DNA of 64,000 bases from Eopsaltria australis (taxonomy: Eukaryota; Chordata; Aves; Passeriformes; Petroicidae). How positions within the stretch are numbered: position 1 is the stretch's first letter; the number at the start of each line of letters is the position of its first letter. The stretch covers positions 2,728,001-2,792,000 of the forward strand of contig JAVTVJ010000121.1 of NCBI GenBank assembly GCA_034509425.1, in the 5' to 3' direction. The notes under the pieces are model-generated. The model was not told the origin of the DNA and did no database searches. It was given only the letters and a program-made list of their open reading frames with translations. Shown here in pieces: positions 11,901 to 22,680 of this stretch. A program made the position numbers and the translations under genes.

Positions 11901-14900
11901 TACTGAATATCTGAGAACTGAAATAATGTGTATTGGGTTTGAAGTGTTCTTCCTCAGTTTTTCTTTTAATTATTTTGTTTTCTGGCTTAGTGATACACCA
12001 CAAGTTAAAGCCTTATCTTTGACATTATATTCAATTCCATGGCAGCTGATTTAAAATAATACTCATAGAGGGTCAGTCGGAGGTGTGTTCCATTTTACAC
12101 TGAAGACTGTGGAAAAATCTATTTTGATTTTAATAAGACATTCAAAAGGCTTCATCCTGAAACACAGAGGTGCCTACTGAAAAGATGTTAGTCTTCTTTT
12201 ATGGCAGGAAATTGCTGTTCTAGACTTTTTCTGTTGTTCCGTTTTGTTTCTGCAGTTAAACTTCCGATTTATGAGAATGAGTTGGTAACAAAATATGTAA
12301 TAAGTTACTGTTTTGTGTCTGTTGTAAAACTGATTAGCTGATAATTCTCCTGATGTTGAAAGTAAAATATGCTGGTCAAGTGCAGCTTGGACCTGCTCCC
12401 TAAGCTAAACTAATGCCATACCTCTGGGTTCTTGGCTTTGCATCTGGGATACTCATTTCAGATCAATTTCAATATATATGGCATTTAATTTGGTAAATGC
12501 TTTAGGTATAAATATTCTTAGTAAAACTGACATAATTAAATTGATCTGAGCTGCTCTTATTTTTCAGCTATCACAGTGTTTTACCTGATTACCTGCGACG
12601 TTTCACAGTTGGGTGGGTGTACACAAGAATCCTTTCTCAAGGAGTTGAAATTCTGCAGAGACTTCACAAGTACAAGGTAAAGTGGTGAAATGAGCAGGAA
12701 TATGTGCTTGACTTCTGTACATCAGTTTACATTTCTCATGTGGCTGGAAAATGGTGGTAATGTTTGCCAGGGCTTGCTACAATTCTAATAACAGGTTACT
12801 TTTAAGGGAGAAGAGCCCTTTTTTTGTGCTGCTTTAGAAAGTTTTAAATTGTTTTGATTTCTGCTTATGCTTTGAAGATTTGCCATACATAATACACCAT
12901 AAGACTATTGCTGACATACGCTTGTTTCATTACTTAAAGACACCAGTGTTTCACTAGATTTGGCTATTGCCTTTAAATAAGAGAAATCTTGAAAGAGAAG
13001 TCTTCTAGAAATCTTTGCCTCTTCCTTAGGGGTAAGTATCTCCAAAGGCCTCTGACTTACATGTTAAAGCAAATCAGATTATCCTGAAAAAGTCTTCACC
13101 TCTGCAAAAAGGCATCAAGTAATAATTAGATATTTTTGACATACAAGAAGGGATACAAAAGGATAAAAATACTGTATTTTTTGCAGCTAACATTTAAGTT
13201 TACATAAAAGTATCTCTGTTCTAGAGTTTTTAAGATATATATATGGATCTGAAATGGGTCTATTGGGTAGTGGAGTGAAAAGCAAGTTTGGATTGTCCAG
13301 AGACAAAGTTTCTGTAGTATTCATTAATCAGAAGGGAAGGTGACAAGTAACTTCAACTTGGTTTTGTAACCCAGCTGATAAAGATGCAATCCCATTGCTA
13401 CAGGAAGCAGTGCAGCAGCTGCAGAGCCTCCTGGCCCAGGATGTGTACTGTGCTGACAGCAGAGGGAGATGGTGGGATCGGCTGGCTCTGAATTTACATC
13501 AGCACTTGAAAAACACTAAGAAGGTACCTTCACAACTGCTGCTGGCAAGGTGGAAACACTGCAGGCATTGTCTGAAAACGTTTTTAAGAAGTATTTCTTA
13601 TGGAAAGAACAGTGGAGTAGTCTCCTAAAAATGCAAATATTGGTAGGAATCCTAAGGTCAGACAACCCGTTTCTCCTAGGAAAGTGAATCCACTTCCTCA
13701 GTCTTATACTGATCAGTAGAAATGAAGAGTATTTTTTTACTGTACTAGAGTAAATTTGAATCCAGAAGCCTCCTTGTGCAAAATGTCACTCATTGGTTAG
13801 AGCTTCACTACATCAGTTAAAAAGGTGGCCTGTCCTGTGTGCTCGTGTTTGCTCTCACATGTTTGTGCTCCTTAAATCGATGGCTCTTGAGCAGAGAGGG
13901 GTGCGGAGGTGTGTGTGAAGTGTTGTTTGTCCCCTTTGCCAGGCCATTGGCTGCATCCGGAGGGGGCTGGCAGACCCGGCCGTGCGAACCGGGCACCGCC
14001 TCTCCCTGTGCCAGCGCGCCCTGCGCATCCGGGACTCGCCCAGCTGCAAGCACCTCCAGGGCCTGCTGCAGGACCTGCCCGTCCTCACCGTGCACGATGT
14101 CACACACGTAAGCAAGGGAGCAGCAACTCGTGAGCTCTTTTTACTTCTGACAAGGAAAAATAGTCTGGGAGACTTGTTACGTGCTGTGCACCAGCCTCTG
14201 ACCGACGTGCTGCAGGAATGTGTTTCTAAAATGTGTTTCTAAAACAAAAGCCTCTTGCAATCAAATACTTCCATGTTGCTCAGCTTTTTATCTGAAGTTA
14301 GTCTGCTGTAAACTGATCAAATTATATCAGTGCTTTATATGTGTTATGGATGTGATCAGCCATAAACTCCACTAATTTGTCAGTAATGCCCTCAGAGTCT
14401 TTCTGTCTGAAGAGTCTGATCAGATCAGTGCAGTGGCTGTGGTGGCTGCAGGCCAAGCATTCTGTGAGCTAGAAAAAGTAGTAGTAACCTTAGCATGTTG
14501 TCAGCATTAGATTAATGTCTAAAAAAATGCCAGTGTTCTTTTAGGAAACACTAAAAGTTTCCTTTGGGAGGTATGTACTCTACATATGTGCTATGGCACT
14601 TGCATCATATGAGAATGGATTTTAAAAAAATCCTTCTTGCCCATACCATTGTAAAGATAATTCTGTCTGGGCAAAATCAGAGCAGAGCCTCACTTCCTCT
14701 CTCAGCCTCCTCACCACATGTCTCCCTGCAGCTCTTCTTTGTCTCAGTCCAGAGTCTGTCTCCTCAGCCTTCTGTGTTTTTGCTCCTGGTCCTGCATATA
14801 GAAAGGCTGCTTTCCCATCTGCCCAGAATTTTTGCTAGACATTTGTTTTCTTAAAAATGTGTCAGTTTATGAAAGCTAAACAGGATGATTTCACAGGAAT

Positions 14901-17900
14901 GGCAGGTTAAATTTTATTCAGTTGATTTTTGGAAACAAATCTAGTTCTGATTTTAAGAAAACTGAAAAGGGGGTTTTGGGCTAAAGCTTTTTAAACATGG
15001 TGCTGGAGAGTAACCAAATATTTTAATATGCTCAGGTTACAATCAGTGGAAAGATGTGTCCTCAGACGGGAATGGGAAAATCTGTGTTTCTCATGGAGGA
15101 TATCGGTGACGGAGAAGGAGGCCAAGACTGCAGTGTCTCCACAGTCATGTGCTCAGTTGAGGAGCTGGCCTTAAGTCATTACAGGAGGAATGGTTTCGAT
15201 CAGGGTAACAGTACTGTTGATTTATAGATATTTTGCAGTAAAATAACTGTGGGAGTAAGTAAATGAACTATTTACTAATCAGTTTAGTAAGAGACCAGTT
15301 TTAGCTGATTTCATTAGATCAGATTTTAGGCTGATTCTGCTTCCTTCCCAAACACCTCTAATACATCATTTCCTTACCAAAGTGCTCTAACATTTATTTG
15401 CAACCTGACCTGCTTCCTGGCCTTTTAATGACTTGCTGCCTTCATTTACCAAAGATGGTTTTGAAATGTATTAGGAAAAACCCCAGTGTTTTTTCTTCAT
15501 CTACACAGAAAATCACTTGCTTTGCCTTCCTTACCATTGAACAGCTCAGGGTAACACAGTTTAGGGTAAAATGCTAGCATTATCATTTAAGGGAGTGTCC
15601 CTAGGGAAATGTAAACCTCCACTGATTTTTGATACTAGATGTCCATGAAAACAGTATAAACCAATAGCACAACACTGCAGGTTTTTTTTTGACAAGGCTC
15701 TATTAGTAGTTTATTCACAATTTTTACAATTTAGGAGCTATGAAAAGCCATCAACAAGTAAGAATATATAGGTCTGCTTTACAGGAAAAAAGCAAAACAA
15801 AAAAAGGTAGGCAGGTTATTTTTAAAGATAAAATTTATATCTTTCTATAAAATATATATATTTTAATATAGTTTTATTTTACTGATAATACTGCTGCAGC
15901 AAAAGTGGCCATATCAGAAAAAGGTAAATAGGAAGGGAACAATGTTTAGAATTTGGGAGAATTGTGCTGAAATGCTCACTCAGTTCCTCACTCCCACCCT
16001 CTCACCCCTAGTTTTCTTGGCTCAGTACAGTTTTGAGCACGCAGTGGCCATGTGTGATTTAGTCAGGGTCCCCATTCCATCCCTGTGCACACACCCCAAC
16101 ACACACGTGCTCCCTCGTATGTATGAGGTATCATGCATGTATAATACATATACACTATACTATATATTATATGGTATATAATAACATACATACTCTGTGA
16201 TCTGTATGACATGTAACACTACATATACTACTATAGATAATGTATTGTACTGACAGACTAATAACAAACATCACAGAGTGGCTGAGGTTGACCTTGTCCA
16301 ACCCTCAGTACAGGAGCCAACTCTCCCAGACCGTGCCCAGCTTTTGAGTATCCCTTAGGAAGGTGACTCCACAGCCTCTCTGGGCAGCCTTCATCACATT
16401 CACAGTGAAGAAGTTTTTCCTTGTGTTTGCATATACATATATATATGTAGTCACATGTATTTCTGTCTCCCTATGTTCATACATAATGTAAGTGTTCACA
16501 GAATCATGGAACCACAGAATAGTTAAGGTTGGAAGGGCTCACAGTGGGGTCATCTGGTCCAACCTGCCTGCTCAAGCAGAGTCATTCTGGAGCAGATGGC
16601 ACAGGATTGTTGTGGAAAAGCTCCAGTGAGGGAGACTCCACAGCCTCTCTGGCAGCCTGTTCCAGTGCACAGCACTTCACAGCAGTCAGGTTCATCAGGC
16701 ATTATTTAGCTGTAGTGAATCCATGCTGACCACTCATGATCACCTTCTTGTCATCCATGTGGGCAGAGATGGCCCCCAGAATGAGGCACTCCATCTGTCA
16801 CCGTTCAGGGATTGAGGTGAGGCTGGCCAGGAGTTCTCTGGGTCCTCCTTCCCTTTCAGCTGAATGGGTGACATTTGCTTTCTGCTGGCACCTCTCCTGA
16901 TGGCCACCACCTTCCAAAGATGATGGTGAGAGGCCTCACCGTGGTGTCTGCCTGCTCTCAGCACCTCTGGGTGCTTCCCCTCAGGACCCATGGTCTCGTG
17001 GATATCAAGTTTGCCTTGGTGCTCTCTAAACCAGTCCTCCTGAACCAAGGGCAGGTCTTCCAACATTCCTTTCCCTGAGCCTCCTGGGTCAGAGATCCCT
17101 GAGAGCTGCTCTTGGCAGTGAAGACCAATACCAGGAAGGTGTTCCAGGGCCCTGCCCTCTGTGTCCCCTGTTACCAGGGCCCCCCTTCATTTAGCAGCAG
17201 GCCCATATTAGCCTGAGTTTTCCTTTTGGTGTTGAGGTATTTGAAAAAGCCCTCCTTGGTGTCCTTGACATGTTTTCATATGCTCATATGTGTGCATGAA
17301 CATACATACAGGAGTATACATATAGGAGTATATGTGTACATGCATGAACACATATGTATTTACATATATAAATATGTATACATATATAAGGCATAATATA
17401 TAATACTTACAATAAAATAGAACAGGTCTATAGAATAATATTTTATACCACATACAAGATCTAATTATATACTATAAATAATGTTTTAATATATATTATT
17501 ATCCATACCGTACCTTTTTTAATGTTAAAAAAGTATATTTAAAAGTTATCAGAGTTAGCCCAGTAAGCCTTGTGGGGGCCAGGGCAGGGATGGAAACTGT
17601 GCTGCAGTTGAAGGCCCCTGGCTTGGGGAATGGGGCAGAATTAACTGCATTTGCAGCTGCAGTGGGAATGTGTGCTGACACCAGCTGACCATGGCATCTT
17701 TCTGCTTTGGGGTGTGATGGCTCAGTGCATCTTCATATGACATTGCTGTAGAAATTAATGTCTCCATTTTTATTAAATTCTGCCATTCAGGTATTCATGG
17801 GGAAGGCTCAACGTTTATTACACTCTATGGGATTCTAATGTGGGATATCATTTTCATGGATGACATACCTGATGTGTTCAGAAGTTCCTATCAGGTAAGT

Positions 17901-20869
17901 TTGAAAGGCATTTTTTGGTTAATTTCTTTGTCCATTGCTGTAGACTCAGTAACCATGTTAAAATCTTATTTGAGATTAGATTAACATTTTATTCTGAGTG
18001 ACTTTCCAGACAGATTTTGGTGTTTCCTTCATTTTGTGATGTGTTATATTTGGTTTATCACTGAGGGCCTCCTCAGTAACCAAGTGCCGTGTCAGACTGG
18101 ATTCCCAGTCAGAGAGGGTGGGATTGGTCTGCCTAAATGCTCATGTCCTATAGCTGAGCTCAGTGGCCAAGGTGTCCTTGATAGTCAGTGGAGAAGCACT
18201 GCTATGCCACAGCCATGTGTGGATGACACATTCCATTGGGGAAAAAAAATAAAAATCTGTTTCTTTTTGATTTTTAAACTCGGGTTTGTTAACACCCCCA
18301 CCCACCCCACCATTTTTTGGGATCATCTCTGCTTTTTGACAAAGACACAAGCAAACAACACAGCCCTCTCCAACAGCCCCTTGTAACACTCTTAAGGTCA
18401 GTGATTCCAGGTGAACTTGTGGTTTTATTTTTCTTCACGTCTGAAGCAGAAGTCCTTGTGGCTGAGCTGAAAACCTCCAGGCTCACAGGCAGGACAGGAA
18501 GGGGACAGCTGTAACTCCAAAGGCCATACAAAACTGTGAAATGGAATTCATACAAATAGCTCCTCTTGTTGTCTTTATTAATGCAGAGCAAAGCTATCAT
18601 GATCCTCAGGCATCAGCAGTGATGAGCAAACAGCTCACTCCGGATTCTCTCGGTCATTCCTAAGCTGTCTCTGTGGGATTATGTTTGTGTAAGGCTGTTT
18701 CCTCAGCACTCTGCATTTGCTTTTGAAAAGTTGCCGTGGCTCTCGGGCCCTGCCTGTTCAGCAGCGCTCAAAGCTGAATTGCTGCAGGGGCTGAATTGCT
18801 GAGCGTTCAGCGCTGTCCCGGGGCTCTTCCTGCGGGCGCTGGAGGATCCGCCCCAGCTTCATCATGGCTTTGTTCTTTCACCTCAAACCTTTGTTCACCT
18901 TTGTTCTTTCACCCTGTGCCTGAGCAGTCATGATCCCGATTCCAGATTCTGCCTGGAACGTTACTGCCCAGAGCGCAGGGAATGCACAGAGTTCTTTGTC
19001 TGTTAAAGGAAACCTCTGTTTAGAGTTCAAAACAGCAGAGGCCGAGACTCGGTGTTAAAACATACACAATTTTTTCCCATTTAATAAATATTTATGTGGT
19101 GGACATGTTCAAGATAAATCAGCTCAATGTTTGAGTGACTTTGTAGTTAAGAAAAATATGAAGTAGGATAGTTGTCATTCTGGGAATAGGTGCTGTGCTG
19201 GCAGTTCCTCAGAGCTGTGTTTACCTTTTCACCCAGACATTCCCCCTGGATTTGTACACTGACAGCTTCTATGACAACAGGAGGGCTGTCATCGAGGCCA
19301 GACTGCAGCAGCTTCACACAGCTTCCTCGGAGACACTCGCAAAGTTGGTTGCTGACGTCTGGACTGCTCAGGAGGGAAAAGCAGCTGCCCTGGTTAACTG
19401 GGGTCGTTTTATTTCCCTCCAGCAAGTCCAGGTAAGTAACTGTTGCCCAGCATGGGCACTCCCAATTAGGCTTGACATTCAATTACACCTGGCCCTAGTG
19501 TGCTCACAGGTTGTATTGAGGCTCTGAGCCACGGCAGATGGAGAGTGGTAGGAGGGAGGAATTAGGATTAGGGAGACTTTTGCTGAAGTCCCTGCACAGG
19601 TTACAATTTTCTCATATGGTCATTTTTCCTGCAACGGTAGCTGGGAACACAGCAGGGAAACCGATGTAAGAAACATCCACTTATGTTTCTTGTTACAGGA
19701 GACTAAACAAAGAGCTGAGCTGGGCCATCCAATATTCTTGAGGGCTGGGAAATGGTTCTGCAGGAAATTAAAACCAACCCCAACCAACTGCCAGACTTTC
19801 TCTTGCAGAGCCTGGTCTCTTGCCTTGGAGGAGTGTTCCTGAGCGGCATTTTCCGGCGGCTTTCCAGGGACCTGCGGCACTGCCGGGGGGGGCTGCCCGA
19901 CCTGCTCGTGTGGCGCTCCCACAGCCAGCACTTCAAGGTGTGTGAGGAGCACAGGAATGCTCAGTGCTCAGTTACCCTCCCTCGTGTAAAGCCTTGCACT
20001 TGTCAGCCCACACAGAGTGTAATTTCCTGTGGCAGTGGAGTCGGCCCTGCAGCTCAGCTGCCCAGCCCCCACGGAGCAGGGGGTGACCTCTGCTCCTCCT
20101 GCAGCTGTGCTGGAGCTTTAATGGGCATAGGAGAACCAGCAATGCTCAACACTGGCTAATATTGGTGTAGGAAAGGTCTTTGATTAATGGTGATGTAAAG
20201 CACCTGTTGCCAATCAGCCACACTGACTGTTGTTAACAAGGGGTTCTACTGGCACCACTTAGACAAAATCTGCACTATATGAGTCTACAGTCATGGATGG
20301 TGCCTTGCATGGTAGTGGAGTAGCTACTTGAACACTATTGGACATCTTATCTGTTGGAGCAACTTGTTATGTGTTTATGATAGAGCTGAATAGCAGAAAT
20401 TAGTTCTCTAGAACACCTGAATAAGTTGCTGTCAGTATCAGCTGGAAGAGGTGAGGATGCAGACAACTGATTTTTCAGTATGAGAGATCTTCTTCCACCA
20501 GGGCCCCGGACTGTGTTTTGGTGGATACTTACTATATAAAATTTCATTCTCTTACAGTTAAATTTTGAAATATGGGGTCATTATTCAGCACCCACTGGAC
20601 CTTCCATTGTGATAAAATCTCTATTATTTTTGTTGCAAATAACAGCCATAAAAAAATACTTCTTATGTGGGAGCTAATGATCCTTCAGTTCCTCCAGGCA
20701 CACACTTCTAACCATCCCCCTTTCCTTGCAGCTGGTGGAGGTGAAGGGCCCCAACGACCGCCTGTCTCCCAAGCAGATGCTGTGGCTGAGTGAGCTGCAC
20801 GAGCTGGGGGCTGCAGTGGAGGTTTGCCACGTGCAGGATGTTGGAGGCAAGAGCAAACGCCTCAGCTGA
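5963..20869 (+). CDS. FAN1: FAN1, FANCD2/FANCI-associated structure-specific nuclease, 13 coding exons, with a frameshift in the first
   Basis: Coding exons: 5963-7249, 9501-9641, 10126-10321, 10635-10868, 11340-11471, 12568-12676, 13404-13523, 13943-14107, 15036-15204, 17791-17894, 19237-19431, 19809-19937, 20732-20869 (TGA). All junctions are GT-AG with matching phases. The total is 3119 bases, one short of 1040 codons (human: 1017 residues). The missing base maps to the first exon: the frame opening at 5963 stops at 6938-6940, and FAN1 sequence continues one frame back. Domains in order: UBZ4 zinc finger (residues 60-80), MLH1-binding-type SPYF motif (143-146), acidic run (212-217), SAP domain (fourth-exon region, [20 protein letters not shown]), helical TPR-like middle, and VRR-NUC nuclease at the C-terminus ([17 protein letters not shown]). 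From family knowledge, FAN1 is recruited by ubiquitinated FANCD2 and unhooks interstrand crosslinks; it also restrains triplet-repeat expansion with MLH1. The ATG was chosen because it opens the conserved N-terminus shortly after a likely splice acceptor (5839-5840). Confidence 0.96.
6140..6202 (+). other. FAN1: FAN1 UBZ4 ubiquitin-binding zinc finger
   Basis: Residues 60-80 read [21 protein letters not shown] in substance, with zinc ligands C60, C63, H75 and C80. This is the Rad18-type UBZ4 finger that reads monoubiquitinated FANCD2 and brings FAN1 to crosslinks (family knowledge). All four ligands are intact. Confidence 0.9.
6596..6616 (+). repeat. FAN1: GAT microsatellite encoding an Asp run in FAN1
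   Basis: Six GAT codons in a row followed by GAG encode D212-D217 and E218. It lies in the poorly conserved linker between the SPYF motif and the nuclease half, and is a likely length-polymorphic site. Confidence 0.9.
6868..6940 (+). other. FAN1: Frame break in the first FAN1 coding exon
   Basis: The frame used from 5963 ends at TGA 6938-6940. The next lower frame, which encodes the conserved exon end ([20 protein letters not shown], then [14 protein letters not shown]) and splices in phase to the next exon, is open only from 6868. The break is therefore between 6868 and 6940 and equals loss of one base (or gain of two). No intron fits in 70 bases. It is either a sequencing or assembly error or a real null allele; the other 12 exons are intact, which favours error or a recent event. 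Confidence 0.85.
7250..9500 (+). other. FAN1 intron, no gene seen
   Basis: A 2.25-kb intron between the first two coding exons, AT-rich in its second half. I see no coding signal, RNA gene or clear transposon. Read-through past the donor adds about 35 residues before a stop at 7351-7353. Confidence 0.7.
10126..10321 (+). other. FAN1: FAN1 exon encoding the SAP domain
   Basis: The exon encodes a SAP-type helix-extended-loop-helix: [16 protein letters not shown] then [16 protein letters not shown]. In FAN1 this domain contacts the DNA duplex on one side of the flap junction and takes part in dimer contacts (family knowledge). Confidence 0.85.
16130..16260. repeat. AT-rich simple sequence
   Basis: Irregular tat/ata/aca microsatellite in a FAN1 intron, directly left of antisense CR1 sequence. 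Confidence 0.7.
16258..16430 (-). mobile_element. CR1 LINE 3'-end fragment, antisense
   Basis: The plus strand shows reverse-complement CR1 3'-end words: cacagagtggctgaggttga, cttgtccaaccctcag, gactccacagcctctctggg, gtgaagaagtttttccttgt. Divergent copy in the FAN1 intron 15205-17790. Confidence 0.85.
16497..17275 (-). mobile_element. CR1 LINE, longer antisense copy reaching into ORF2
   Basis: Begins with the reverse complement of a CR1 3' end (cacagaatcatggaaccaca, gttggaagggctcacagtgg, tcatctggtccaacctgcct) and continues about 550 bases into sequence typical of the antisense CR1 reverse-transcriptase reading frame (gatcaccttcttgtcatcca, gagttctctgggtcctcctt). Frames are broken and it is plainly a dead copy. 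It lies only about 70 bases from the CR1 fragment to its left, so it is either a second insertion or a rearranged copy. Confidence 0.85.
17276..17490. repeat. AT/GT microsatellite-like tract
   Basis: Alternating tatg, cata and tata words, including near-repeats of gagtatacatatagga-type sequence, directly follow the antisense CR1 copy in the FAN1 intron. Confidence 0.7.
17791..20869 (+). other. FAN1: FAN1 C-terminal nuclease region (VRR-NUC), four exons
   Basis: Coding parts are 17791-17894, 19237-19431, 19809-19937 and 20732-20869. Counting as if the frame were whole, the metal-binding and catalytic residues of the PD-(D/E)XK fold are present: E856 in HGEGSTF, D982 in GLPD, E997 and K999 in VEVK. 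Their spacing (126, 15 and 2 residues) equals that of human E834, D960, E975 and K977. The nuclease domain thus looks intact apart from the upstream frame break. Confidence 0.92.
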
Positions 20870-20921
20870 CAGAGGTTGGATCATGTGGGGAACTCGGATG
20901 TTCTTAAAGGAACGGGCAATG

Positions 20922-20939
20922 GCTGCTGCTGCTGCTGCT
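20922..20939 (+). repeat. GCT/CTG triplet repeat in FAN1 3' UTR
   Basis: Six uninterrupted GCT triplets lie 53 bases after the FAN1 stop codon, immediately before ATTAAA. This is short and well below lengths known to be unstable. Confidence 0.9.
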
Positions 20940-20940
20940 T

Positions 20941-20946
20941 ATTAAA
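20941..20946 (+). terminator. Likely FAN1 polyadenylation signal (ATTAAA)
   Basis: ATTAAA 72 bases after the stop, followed by a T-rich stretch. This gives a very short 3' UTR. Confidence 0.55.
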
Positions 20947-20959
20947 AATAGTTTCTTCT

Positions 20960-21800
20960 AAAATTCTGATTTCTTGGAACATTACCATAGTCCTTTTTAG
21001 CACAACAGATTCTAAAATCTGAAAAGACTGTCAGTATGATTTACTGCATGTCACTTTGTGTTCAGAGGAGAAGAGCCCTTCCCTTCCCTCCACAATTCCT
21101 AACTTACTCTCTGAGGTAATCTGGGTTTGCCCTGTGAAGAGGAAGAGCTGGTACGCCCTGAGAACATCTCTACAGTACAGAAACTGGGCCATCAGGTCCT
21201 GCTCATTTCCATGGTGCCCTTGTGGCCTAAATTCATGACGTTGGGCAAGTCCCCATGCGAGGTGTGAGTTCAGCCCTTTATCAGGATTGTCAGGACCAGT
21301 GTGGTTTTCTGCCTGTCCCCACTTACTATTATGTATTTGAATTTTGCACTTGTACATAAACAGATAGAGGTGTTCAATGATGGCAGAGAGCAGGGTGTGG
21401 AGCATTAATGCTGTTCCCATGTGCTGCTGTGTAGGAAAGGATAATTTATTTAACAGCCCCTTCTGTTGTACCTACCTGCATAAAGGGAAATATTTCTGGT
21501 AGTAGAGAGGAGTTGGTCAGTGCCAAGATGACCACACTCAATATAGTCAGTTCTAGCCCACATAAATTGATGTGTTTTTGCTCATTTAGAAATATGTCAG
21601 TCAATTGGAACTAAAAAGATGAATTCCCTTTTAAGACACCAAAATCCCGTGGGTTTCTCTTAATTTTAACACACGGCCAATATCTTTTCTCTGGAGTCTT
21701 CATTCTCATATTGAGTAAGTTTCCTACTATCAAAAATTCTGATTACCACGCAAACTGCAGACACTATAACAGAGTAAAGCAAGAAATAAGATAATTTGCA
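20960..21800. other. Convergent intergenic gap between FAN1 and MTMR10
   Basis: About 0.85 kb separates the likely ends of the two convergent transcripts. Nothing in it is recognisable as coding or as a repeat. A further TTTATT (AATAAA on the minus strand) at 21445-21450 could extend MTMR10. Confidence 0.55.
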
Positions 21801-21807
21801 CATCATT

Positions 21808-21813
21808 TTTATT
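21808..21813 (-). terminator. Candidate MTMR10 polyadenylation signal
   Basis: TTTATT on the plus strand is AATAAA for MTMR10, about 3.8 kb after its stop. Long 3' UTRs are normal for this gene in mammals. Proximal alternatives exist, for example 23118-23123. Confidence 0.4.
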
Positions 21814-22617
21814 AATCGTCTTTCTATAGCACAGTGTCCATGCTATTCTTGGAAAAAAACACACACACAGAGGTTTTTTTTTTTGTTAGGGAAAGGGAAA
21901 GAAAACCACCTGAAGTTCACTGTGGAAAGGTAGGGACTTATTGATTCTAATTTACTTCACATTCAGAACTCAGCATCAGGATTTTTTAATCTTCCTGCCA
22001 CTGCTACTTTACTCAGTAAATCACTATCAGGCACAAAGGTTTTAGTTTCAGTTGAAATGGTGAACTCTAAACCATCACAGCAAGAGCATTAGAAACCTAC
22101 TGCCTAGAGCAATTTGAGGTACAGATTTCTGTCTCTTGGTTAGAGGCAAATTTAAGATTTCGTCCTTTGCTTAAATACACGTTAGAATTTTTTTTTTGGT
22201 TTTAATATCTTTCCATCTGAGAATAAGCCAAAATGTTTGCCCAGCTTGCTACATTTTCATTAAAGGCAGTTAATTGATCAGAGTGGTATTGCAGGCAGGT
22301 GTACAGGAAGCACACATGCAGGCCTGGGCAGACACACACAAACACAAACACAGTTGTCAGTGCATTTCTGGAGGCAGGACATGGTGACACAGGGAAGTCC
22401 CAGCCCTGCCCTGAGCCCAGCTGCTGCACTGGGGGTCAGCAGCCACAGGAGCAGCCACGAGCTCCCCATGGGTGATACAAAGTCATGACTCAGCCAGGAA
22501 CAGCTGCAGTAATGCACATTTTCTACAAACACGAAAGGATGAGCTGCTTGGTAGCTTTTCTACTCTTCCAACATGAAAATGGCATTAAGAGTATCTTGTT
22601 TTAAACGATGAACAGAA

Positions 22618-22680
22618 ATGAAAATTTGAAGGTATGTGTACATATATATACACAGACATATATATACACACTTGCATGTC
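22618..22680. repeat. TA/CA microsatellite
   Basis: Interrupted run of tatgtgtaca, tatata, cacaca words in the presumed MTMR10 3' UTR. Confidence 0.7.
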
